A DNA stretch of 30,225 nucleotides from a bacterium (GTDB lineage: Bacteria; Patescibacteriota; Microgenomatia; Daviesbacterales; UBA10151). The notes under the pieces were generated by a model, which made no database searches, had not been told where the DNA came from, and worked only from the letters and a program-made list of their open reading frames with translations. This document shows positions 24,704 through 30,225 of this stretch, one piece after another; the stretch's first letter is position 1; the number at the start of each line of letters is the position of its first letter. The stretch lies in assembly GCA_027364775.1 (NCBI GenBank), contig DAHXOS010000008.1, forward strand, positions 1 through 30,225, given 5' to 3'. The translations under genes were made by a program, and so were the position numbers.

Positions 24704-24704
24704 A

Positions 24705-25829
24705 ATGCGTAAGGTTGCCCAAAGATTATCTAGTCAAACTAATAAAAATTTAGACTATCAACTTTTGCTAGTGGTGTTTGGATTAATCATTGTTGGTTTG
24801 ATTATTGTTTATGATGTATCTGTTGTGCAGGCTTTTAAGGATTATGGTGATAAGTATGTTTACATTAAACAACAACTTATTTGGATGGTTTTGGGTTTAG
24901 CAAGTTTATTCTTTTTTTCCAGGTTTTCTTATCAACATCTACGTCAAATAGCATTGCCTTTTTTTATTTTTTCTGTAATATTATTGCTTGCAGTTTTTAT
25001 TCCCGGTCTTGGAATATCTGCTGGAGGTGCTCACCGCTGGTTAAAGATAGGTCCGGTATCTGTTCAACCAGCAGAGATAGTAAAGTTAACATCAATTATT
25101 TTTTTTGCTTCACTTTTTGAGAGATCTTCTCAAGAGAGAACAAGCAAATTTAAAATTGGCCCATTTGCAATTATTCTATTTACAATAAGCGTCATAATAG
25201 GAGGATTACAGAAGGACTTAGGTTCAACGATTGTATTCTTTTTAACTTCAATTGCAATGTATATTATTGCTAATGGTCCTCTATATATGTTTATTGGTTT
25301 AGCTCCAATATCACTAATCTCATTTTTAATTTTTACTTTTTCATCCACCTATAGAAAGCAAAGAATATTAGCTTTTTTAGATCCTTTTTCTGATCCTCAA
25401 GGATACTCTTATCAAATCTCGCAAGTTTTAATTGCCTTAGGGAGTGGGGGAATCTTTGGTTTAGGATTAGGACAATCTAGACAAAAGTTTGAGTATATTC
25501 CAGAAGTTACAACTGATTCTATCTTTGCAATAATTGGTGAAGAATTTGGTTTTATTGGTGCAACTTTTTTAATTTGTTTAATATCATTTTTAGTTTATAG
25601 GGGTTTTAAAATTGCCGAACATACTTATGAGCCATTTGGGAGGTTACTTGCTTTTGGTTTAACTTCTTGGTTGGGAGTTCAAACTATTGTAAATCTTGGA
25701 GCTATGGTTTCTTTAATTCCATTAACCGGTGTACCTTTACCCTTTATCTCCTACGGTGGATCAGCACTACTTGCTAATTTAGTGGCAGTTGGAATTCTAC
25801 TAAATATTTCCAAATCATCTAAGATTTAA
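24705..25829 (+). CDS. ftsW: Septal peptidoglycan glycosyltransferase FtsW (SEDS)
   Basis: A 374-aa SEDS protein with about 10 membrane helices that polymerises lipid II at the septum together with FtsI. Family blocks are clear: GAHRWLKIGPVSVQPAEIVKL (GAHRWLKIG, QPAEIVK), LQKDLGSTIVFF, GLGLGQSRQKFEYIPEVTTD (key part SRQKFEYIPE with TTDSIFAIIGEEFG), and PLTGVPLPFISYGGSAL. The frame is open from 24672 inside mraY, but the protein proper begins at ATG 24705, two bases after the mraY stop. It is probably translated from the murF-mraY transcript. The lack of a Shine-Dalgarno sequence suggests termination-reinitiation. Confidence 0.95.
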   Translation: MRKVAQRLSSQTNKNLDYQLLLVVFGLIIVGLIIVYDVSVVQAFKDYGDKYVYIKQQLIWMVLGLASLFFFSRFSYQHLRQIALPFFIFSVILLLAVFIPGLGISAGGAHRWLKIGPVSVQPAEIVKLTSIIFFASLFERSSQERTSKFKIGPFAIILFTISVIIGGLQKDLGSTIVFFLTSIAMYIIANGPLYMFIGLAPISLISFLIFTFSSTYRKQRILAFLDPFSDPQGYSYQISQVLIALGSGGIFGLGLGQSRQKFEYIPEVTTDSIFAIIGEEFGFIGATFLICLISFLVYRGFKIAEHTYEPFGRLLAFGLTSWLGVQTIVNLGAMVSLIPLTGVPLPFISYGGSALLANLVAVGILLNISKSSKI

Positions 25830-25894
25830 AGAATTTATTAACTGCTCTAACTATCCTTAAAGTTCACTATTACCAGAGTTAAGCTTAAATGAGG

Positions 25895-25900
25895 TAAAAT
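25895..25900 (+). promoter_or_regulatory. -10 box, leaderless promoter of murG
   Basis: TAAAAT (25895-25900) ending 6 nt before ATG 25907. The best -35 is a weak TTACCA (25870-25875) at 19 nt. The 77-nt gap after ftsW holds nothing else I can identify. Confidence 0.45.
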
Positions 25901-25906
25901 TAAGTA

Positions 25907-27037
25907 ATGAAGGTATTAGTTACCGGTGCGCATTTTACGCCCGCTCAAGCTGTAATAGAGGAACTTTTAAAGGATAGAAATAACAAAATAGTTTATGTTG
26001 GTAGAAAATATACCCGTGAAGGTGACAAGTCTCCTTCCATTGAATCTCAAATCTTGCCTTCACTGGGTGTAAAGTTTATTTCTTTAACTGCTGGTAGAGT
26101 TAGAAGAGTAGCTGAATTTCAAACCATCTTATCTTTATTAAAAATTCCAGTTGGTTTTATTCAAGCTTTTTTTATTGTCCTGACAGAAAATCCTGATGTA
26201 GTTTTATCTTTTGGTGGATATACTTCGGTACCCGTTGTTTTTGCGGGCTGGTTGTTATCAAAACCTATTTTATTGCATGAACAAACATTAGTATCAGGGC
26301 TTGCTAATTCCTTTTGTTCATTTTTTGCTGATAAAATTGCTGTTTCTTTTGATAGAGAATATACATTCCCAAAAGTTAAAATTGTAGTTACCGGAAATCC
26401 ATTTAGAAAAGAAATTATGGAAGTATCAATTTCCTCAAAAGGAATAAAGGATTTATTTTTACTTGCAAAGAAAGAAAATTTAAAAACAATTTTGGTAACT
26501 GGTGGCAATCAAGGTTCGCATCTTATTAATGAAAAAATAAAAAATTTACTGTTGAAGTTGAATGAAAATTATGTAGTAATCCATCAAACCGGGGATTCAA
26601 AATTTAATGATTATGAAATCTTAGTTCAAAGTAGAAATCAACTTAAATATCCTGAAAGATATTTTGTTACAAAGTGGATCGATGCTATAGATATGAGCTA
26701 TATTTATAGAAAAATAGATTTAATAATTAGCAGAGCTGGTGCAAATACTTTACTAGAAATTGCTTACTTTGGGGTGCCGGCTATAGTTATTCCAATACCA
26801 TTTATTTATAAAGATGAGCAAACAGTTAATGCAAAGTTCTTTGAAAGCAAAGGTCTTTGTATTTATATGAATCAAAATAGTTTAAATGAAAATAAACTGT
26901 TTGAAGAAATTAGTAATACTTTTAAAGACTATGAACAAATAAGAAACAGGTCTAAAAATGCAAAAGGAGTAGTGGTATTAAATGCAGCTCAAAAAATTGT
27001 GCAGGAACTTTTAATTCTTTCAGACAAAGATGTTTAA
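25907..27037 (+). CDS. murG: Lipid II-forming GlcNAc transferase MurG (divergent N-terminus)
   Basis: A 376-aa GT28 enzyme that adds GlcNAc to lipid I on the cytoplasmic face, giving lipid II. SFGGYTSVPVVFAGW, HEQTLVSGLANSF, VTGNPFRKEI, VTGGNQGSHLINEKI, IISRAGANTLLEIAYFGVP and PIPFIYKDEQTVNAKFF are all MurG signatures, so the donor site (GGNQGS, RAGANT, E in LLEIAYFG, DEQxxNA) is intact. The first glycine loop, GGTGGHxxP in other MurG proteins, is reduced to VTGAHFTPAQ; the His and Pro-like turn remain. It has its own leaderless promoter and overlaps ftsQ by 8 nt. The murC gene that often follows murG is absent. Confidence 0.93.
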   Translation: MKVLVTGAHFTPAQAVIEELLKDRNNKIVYVGRKYTREGDKSPSIESQILPSLGVKFISLTAGRVRRVAEFQTILSLLKIPVGFIQAFFIVLTENPDVVLSFGGYTSVPVVFAGWLLSKPILLHEQTLVSGLANSFCSFFADKIAVSFDREYTFPKVKIVVTGNPFRKEIMEVSISSKGIKDLFLLAKKENLKTILVTGGNQGSHLINEKIKNLLLKLNENYVVIHQTGDSKFNDYEILVQSRNQLKYPERYFVTKWIDAIDMSYIYRKIDLIISRAGANTLLEIAYFGVPAIVIPIPFIYKDEQTVNAKFFESKGLCIYMNQNSLNENKLFEEISNTFKDYEQIRNRSKNAKGVVVLNAAQKIVQELLILSDKDV

Positions 27038-27917
27038 AAATCGCCGGCGTTTTATTCATAGGTCTACTCAAAAAAATAGTATACCTTTAATTAAAAGATA
27101 TAAAAAAGTATTTTTGTTATTTTTTGGTGTAATAATTTTAATTTTTTTAATTAAGTTTATTAATGAGTCACTAAAAGTAAAAAATATTAAAATTAATGTA
27201 GACAAGTTGACTTGTGTTGAGAATGATGAAATTACCCAAAGAATAAAAAGCCAAATTAAAAATACATTTTTTATTAATAGTACTCAATTAGAAAAAGATA
27301 TCAAGAAAAAGTACTATTGTGTGGTGTTAGTTAATATAAAAAGATCAGGGCTAAATAAATTAGAAGTAGAAATAAAGCAAAGAGTCCCTATTGCCAAAGT
27401 CATTAAAACTGAAAGCCAAAACTTAGATTCCTTGATAGCAGTGGCTGAAGCCACAGCATCTTCTGAGGCAGCTAATTTAAAATATCCGGATTTTTCTGTT
27501 ACTGAAGCTTCAGCTGGAACATCTTTTGCCATGGATAGTCAAGGAATGCTATTTGCAAAAAATATAGATGATCAAAATCTTCAGATAATTTATGATGCAA
27601 CTGATGAACTTACTTTAGGAAAGGTTATTTTAGAAGGAAAGGCGTTAGAGATTATTAAGTTAATTGAAAGGATCAAACAAATACCTATGGATATAAACAC
27701 TGTAAAAGTTGAAGGAGATAAATTATTAATAGACACAAAACCAAAGTTAGTTTTTGGCTTAGACCGCAACCTAAATACCCAATTCGCCTCTTTACAACTG
27801 ATCCTGCTGAAAGCTAAAATGAACTCAGGAGAGATCTCTGCTACAAGTCCTAAATCGAAGCAAATCGAGATAATAAATCTGCGATTTGATAAACCTGTGG
27901 TAAGATACTCAAAATAA
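27030..27917 (+). CDS. ftsQ: FtsQ/DivIB-like division protein
   Basis: A 295-aa bitopic membrane protein linking FtsL/FtsB to the divisome. A very basic N-terminus (FKNRRRFIHRS) precedes a membrane helix (about 27-46). A POTRA domain (about 48-125; LKVKNIKINVDKL, NIKRSGLNKLEVEIKQRVPIAKV) and the FtsQ beta domain (about 168-290; MDSQGMLFAKN, VILEGKALEIIKLI, VEGDKLLIDTKPKLVFGL) follow. Between them is an Ala/Ser/Glu-rich segment of about 40 residues (128-167, containing AVAEATASSEAANLKY) not usual for the family. It overlaps murG by 8 nt, so it is translationally coupled. The family call is by architecture, motif and gene order. Confidence 0.88.
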   Translation: MFKNRRRFIHRSTQKNSIPLIKRYKKVFLLFFGVIILIFLIKFINESLKVKNIKINVDKLTCVENDEITQRIKSQIKNTFFINSTQLEKDIKKKYYCVVLVNIKRSGLNKLEVEIKQRVPIAKVIKTESQNLDSLIAVAEATASSEAANLKYPDFSVTEASAGTSFAMDSQGMLFAKNIDDQNLQIIYDATDELTLGKVILEGKALEIIKLIERIKQIPMDINTVKVEGDKLLIDTKPKLVFGLDRNLNTQFASLQLILLKAKMNSGEISATSPKSKQIEIINLRFDKPVVRYSK

Positions 27918-27947
27918 AAAGGCAAAAGATGAAAAAGCTCTCTTTTG

Positions 27948-27953
27948 TAGAAT
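27948..27953 (+). promoter_or_regulatory. -10 box, leaderless promoter of ftsA
   Basis: TAGAAT (27948-27953) ending 6 nt before ATG 27960. No convincing -35 is seen at the right distance. Confidence 0.45.
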
Positions 27954-27959
27954 GTAAAA

Positions 27960-29255
27960 ATGGCAAAAGATAAAGTTATCGCAGGTATAGATGTCGGTTC
28001 TTCAAAAATAGCAACATTAATTGCAACAGTTACGGAAGCTAATCAAATTAACTTAATTGGAGTAGCAGCAACCTCATCCAGAGGAGTAAAAAAAGGTCAA
28101 ATCGTTGATATAGAAGCAGCGGTTAATTCAATTACTGAATCTGTTGAATCGGCTGAAAGAATGGCAGGTTTTTCAGTCTCTTCTGCTTTTATTTCTACTG
28201 GGGGACCTCAAATTGAGAGCATTAATTCTCATGCTGTTGTAGCAGTTGCGCAAGCAGGTGGGGAAATTAAAGAAAATGATGTATTAAGAGTTAATGATGC
28301 AGCCCGGGCAATTGCTCTACCTGCTTCCCGAGAGATTCTTCATGTAATACCCAGGACTTTTACCGTTGACGGTCAAGAAGGTATTAATGATCCAATCGGA
28401 ATGACAGGGATAAGGCTTGAGACAGATACTCATATTGTAACCGGTTCAACAACCTCCATGAGGAATTTAGCAAAATGTATAAGTATGGTCGGAATTGACG
28501 TTGATGAACTAATCTTTTCTGGAATTGCCTCATCTTATTCGGTATTGTCTGATACTGAAAAAGAATTAGGTGTAGTTTTGGTTGATATAGGTGGTGAAAC
28601 TACTGATATTGTAATTTTTGTAGATGGGGCTGTGGCTTACTCTTCGGTTATTCCTTTAGGTGGAAGACATATTACTTCTGATATTGCAGTCGGTTTAAGG
28701 GTATCATTGGAATCAGCCGAAAAGATTAAACAATGGTTATCAAGAATACCTAAAGCCCCAACTTTTCCTGAGGAAAAAGAGGTAGGCTCTAAATTAGATA
28801 AAAAGAAAGATGAAGAGATACTGGATGTTAAGTCTTTAGGAATTAGCGAGGATATTCAAAAAATTTCCAGAAAAGCTGTTGTAGAGTCAATTATTAAACC
28901 TAGAGTCCAGGAAATCTTTAAATTTGTGGGTAAGGAGATTAAAAAAAGTGGATTTGGAGCGATGGTACCTTCAGGTTTGGTTATTACCGGTGGCTCATCC
29001 ACAACAATTGGTTTATTGGATCAGGCAAAGTTTGTGCTTGGATTTCCTGCCAGACTGGGAAAAGTTGAAGGATTTACCGGGTTAACCGATGAGATTGATT
29101 CTCCTGCATTTGCAACAGCAGCCGGATTATTGCTATATGGAGCGAAGTCTTCTGGTGGGTCTGCTGAGATGAGTTTGCCAGTACTTGGGAAAGGCTTACC
29201 AATTAAAGCTGTCACCCAAAAAGTAACCGACTTGCTTAAATCGTTCCTACCCTGA
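27960..29255 (+). CDS. ftsA: Cell division protein FtsA (actin-like)
   Basis: A 431-aa actin-fold ATPase that tethers FtsZ to the membrane and signals to the septal synthase. IAGIDVGSSKIATLIA is phosphate loop 1. RGVKKGQIVDIEAA and SAERMAGFSVSSAFIS cover the 1A/1C region that replaces the actin 1B domain. GVVLVDIGGETTDIVIF is phosphate loop 2, and VPSGLVITGGSSTTIGL is the adenosine motif. The C-terminal VTQKVTDLLKSFLP is the amphipathic membrane helix. A Lys/Glu-rich loop (about 262-290) is slightly longer than usual. It has its own promoter 42 nt after ftsQ, and ftsZ follows after 142 nt of leader. Start ATG 27960 is set by the -10 spacing. Confidence 0.96.
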   Translation: MAKDKVIAGIDVGSSKIATLIATVTEANQINLIGVAATSSRGVKKGQIVDIEAAVNSITESVESAERMAGFSVSSAFISTGGPQIESINSHAVVAVAQAGGEIKENDVLRVNDAARAIALPASREILHVIPRTFTVDGQEGINDPIGMTGIRLETDTHIVTGSTTSMRNLAKCISMVGIDVDELIFSGIASSYSVLSDTEKELGVVLVDIGGETTDIVIFVDGAVAYSSVIPLGGRHITSDIAVGLRVSLESAEKIKQWLSRIPKAPTFPEEKEVGSKLDKKKDEEILDVKSLGISEDIQKISRKAVVESIIKPRVQEIFKFVGKEIKKSGFGAMVPSGLVITGGSSTTIGLLDQAKFVLGFPARLGKVEGFTGLTDEIDSPAFATAAGLLLYGAKSSGGSAEMSLPVLGKGLPIKAVTQKVTDLLKSFLP

Positions 29256-29266
29256 TTTAGATATAG

Positions 29267-29295
29267 TTGACCATACCTAATACGTGTGTTACACT
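29267..29295 (+). promoter_or_regulatory. Promoter of the ftsZ leader
   Basis: -35 TTGACC (29267-29272), 17-nt spacer, -10 TACACT (29290-29295). The expected start near 29302 leaves about 96 nt before the ftsZ ATG, unlike the leaderless promoters elsewhere in the window. Confidence 0.6.
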
Positions 29296-29310
29296 GCCTG
29301 CAAATTGAGT

Positions 29311-29326
29311 AATTTATGCTTATAAA
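29311..29326 (+). repeat. First copy of a 16-bp direct repeat that reproduces the ftsZ start site
   Basis: AATTTATGCTTATAAA here is repeated exactly at 29393-29408, where its ATG is the ftsZ start codon. A shorter copy, AATTTATG, lies at 29368-29375. Each copy contains an ATG that opens a frame. Confidence 0.8.
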
Positions 29327-29348
29327 TAAGTTTGAAAGCATCGCTTGA
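29316..29348 (+). CDS. Possible 10-codon leader ORF upstream of ftsZ
   Basis: ATG 29316 lies in the first copy of the ftsZ start repeat and opens a 10-codon frame (MLINKFESIA, stop TGA 29346-29348), about 14 nt after the expected transcript start. The stop codon falls inside the 5' arm of the hairpin at 29343-29364, so a ribosome on this frame would keep the stem open. This is the layout of an attenuating leader peptide, though no amino acid is strongly enriched in it. Confidence 0.35.
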   Translation: MLINKFESIA

Positions 29349-29366
29349 AAACGAGTTTTCAAGCTT
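29328..29366 (+). promoter_or_regulatory. Two mutually exclusive stems in the ftsZ leader RNA
   Basis: Stem A: GCTTGAAAAC (29343-29352) with GTTTTCAAGC (29355-29364), a perfect inverted repeat that folds as a 9-bp stem with a CGAG loop. Stem B: 29328-29339 pairs with 29355-29366 over 12 positions, two of them G-U, with a 15-nt loop. Both use the same 3' arm, so only one can form. No U-run follows, so transcription termination is not implied. Control of ftsZ translation or of RNA processing, or a DNA-level operator, are the options. Confidence 0.5.
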
Positions 29367-29372
29367 AAATTT

Positions 29373-29393
29373 ATGAACAAAATTAGAAAATAA
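29373..29393 (+). CDS. Possible 6-codon mini-ORF directly before ftsZ
   Basis: ATG 29373, in the middle AATTTATG copy, opens MNKIRK with stop TAA at 29391-29393, just 4 nt before the ftsZ ATG. A ribosome ending here could restart on ftsZ. It is very short; I list it because the start context is the same as that of ftsZ. Confidence 0.2.
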   Translation: MNKIRK

Positions 29394-29408
29394 ATTTATG
29401 CTTATAAA
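29393..29408 (+). repeat. Second copy of the 16-bp direct repeat, carrying the ftsZ start codon
   Basis: Identical to 29311-29326; the ATG at 29398-29400 is the ftsZ start. The copies are 82 nt apart. Confidence 0.8.
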
Positions 29409-30225
29409 ACCAGATGTTCAACGTTTCGCGAAGATTAAAGTAGTAGGTTTAGGTGGTGGTGGATCTAATGCCTTAAATTCTATGATTACTCTCCAACAAA
29501 TTCAAGGAGTGGAATTTGTAGCTGTTAATACTGATGCTCAGGCTTTGCTTGGGAACCAATCCCCAACAAAGGTTCAAATTGGTGAAGCTTTAACCCGCGG
29601 TTTAGGTTCTGGAGGAGATCCAGAAGTAGGAAGGCAAGCAGCTGAGGAGTCAACTCAAAAATTGGAAGATGTTTTAGGTGATGGTGATATGGTTTTTTTA
29701 ACAGCAGGTATGGGAGGAGGAACAGGTACAGGTTCTATACCGGTTGCTGCTGCTGTTGCCAAAAAAAGCGGGGCATTAACTGTAGCAGTTGTTACTAAGC
29801 CTTTTGCTTTTGAAGGCTCAAAAAGGATGATGGTGGCTGAAGAAGGAATAGAACTGCTTAAAGATAAAGTAGATGCGTTAATTGTTATTCCTAACCAAAG
29901 ATTGTTAGAAGTGGTTGATAAAAATATGACCTTACAGGAAGCTTTTAAATTAGCTGATTCTGTTTTAGGTCAAGGAGTTCAGGGAATTTCGGACTTAATT
30001 ACTATGCCGGGATTAATTAACGTAGACTTTGCAGACGTTAAGTCAATTATGTCAAATGCAGGATCAGCATTGATGGGGATTGGTCAAGCTGGCGGAGAAA
30101 ACAGAGCTGCTACAGCAGCTAGAATGGCAATTGCTTCACCTTTGCTTGAGGTATCAATTGAAGGAGCAAAAGGGGTGTTATTTAACATAGTTGGTGGCCC
30201 GGATTTGTCTATGACTGAGGTAAAT
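29398..30225 (+). CDS. ftsZ: Cell division GTPase FtsZ (3' end outside the window)
   Basis: The first 276 residues of the tubulin-like GTPase that forms the division ring. FAKIKVVGLGGGGSNALNSM is the nucleotide-binding start (GLGGGGSNA). NTDAQAL and the tubulin signature G106-GGTGTG112 follow. VVTKPFAFEGSKR and the T7 synergy loop N208-VDFADV are conserved, so the GTPase site across the subunit interface should work. The frame stays open to the last base, so the C-terminal linker and FtsA-binding peptide are not seen. ATG 29398 is the only start near the conserved N-terminus; a 142-nt leader with its own promoter, mini-ORFs and a hairpin precedes it. Confidence 0.97.
   Translation, partial: MLIKPDVQRFAKIKVVGLGGGGSNALNSMITLQQIQGVEFVAVNTDAQALLGNQSPTKVQIGEALTRGLGSGGDPEVGRQAAEESTQKLEDVLGDGDMVFLTAGMGGGTGTGSIPVAAAVAKKSGALTVAVVTKPFAFEGSKRMMVAEEGIELLKDKVDALIVIPNQRLLEVVDKNMTLQEAFKLADSVLGQGVQGISDLITMPGLINVDFADVKSIMSNAGSALMGIGQAGGENRAATAARMAIASPLLEVSIEGAKGVLFNIVGGPDLSMTEVN

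Noticed and set aside
24881..25120. Second + strand frame inside ftsW
   Set aside because: Phe/Cys/Ser-rich out-of-frame reading of membrane-helix codons; no start signal.
26161..26508. Antisense open frame of 115 codons in murG
   Set aside because: Shadow of murG; no recognisable domain.
29021..29380. Antisense open frame of 119 codons over the end of ftsA
   Set aside because: Antisense to a well-conserved ftsA; composition mirrors the sense codons and no promoter or family match is seen.
1..30225. UGA recoding (Gly) as in some CPR bacteria
   Set aside because: UGA ends several genes at the family-expected C-terminus (for example ftsA at 29253-29255) and is never needed in frame.
1..30225. 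CRISPR arrays, insertion sequences, tRNA or rRNA genes
   Set aside because: No regularly spaced repeats, transposase motifs, terminal inverted repeats or cloverleaf-like sequence found; the gaps are too short for most of these.

Overview
The window is an AT-rich (roughly one third G+C by eye), tightly packed bacterial segment. Gene content points to a Patescibacteria/CPR genome, most likely a Microgenomates-type lineage: small divergent Mur enzymes, a DUF4012 protein beside a polyprenyl sugar transferase, RecO next to a single-chain glycyl-tRNA synthetase, many GT39/GT4/GT2 genes and almost no Shine-Dalgarno sequences. UGA is used as a normal stop, so the Gly-UGA code of Absconditabacteria/Gracilibacteria is excluded. 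The lineage is an inference; no rRNA is present.

Positions 1-8327 are a surface-glycan locus on the + strand: a hexapeptide acyltransferase, an unknown two-TM protein, GT2, a Wzy/WaaL-like polymerase-ligase, GT39, GT4, GT2 and GT4, mostly overlapping or separated by a few bases. rsmH (16S rRNA m4C1402 methyltransferase), normally the second gene of the dcw cluster, lies here on the - strand (8320-9234). It is tail-to-tail with the last GT4 and head-to-head with another GT4 (9305). The glycan theme continues with a priming sugar transferase (10388), a DUF4012 protein (11063) and a 662-aa protein (13003) that joins a GT39-like membrane glycosyltransferase to a domain resembling the non-catalytic part of PBP2a.

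Positions 15035-18038 hold recO, glyQS and an unknown membrane-anchored extracytoplasmic protein. From 18102 to the right edge runs a reduced dcw cluster: mraZ, ftsL-like, ftsI, murE, murB-like fragment, murF, mraY, ftsW, murG, ftsQ, ftsA, ftsZ (cut by the window edge). murC, murD and ddl are not in it. MurE and MurF lack the N-terminal UDP-binding domain, and MurB lacks its catalytic C-terminal half.

The strongest non-coding signal is the placement of the -10 boxes. At eight starts (2204, 11063, 13003, 15035, 15781, 22476, 25907, 27960) a TATAAT-like hexamer ends exactly 6 nt before the start codon, so transcription should begin on the first base of the start codon (leaderless mRNA). Four more starts have the box 7-10 nt away. 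This resolves several start sites and splits the dcw cluster into about six transcription units. Two exceptions look regulatory. The mraZ promoter would place a leaderless 11-codon uORF over the mraZ start. The ftsZ leader has a 10-codon uORF, two mutually exclusive RNA stems and three copies of the ftsZ start context. No mobile element, CRISPR array, tRNA or rRNA was seen. The longest stretch without a main gene is about 140 nt, before ftsZ.
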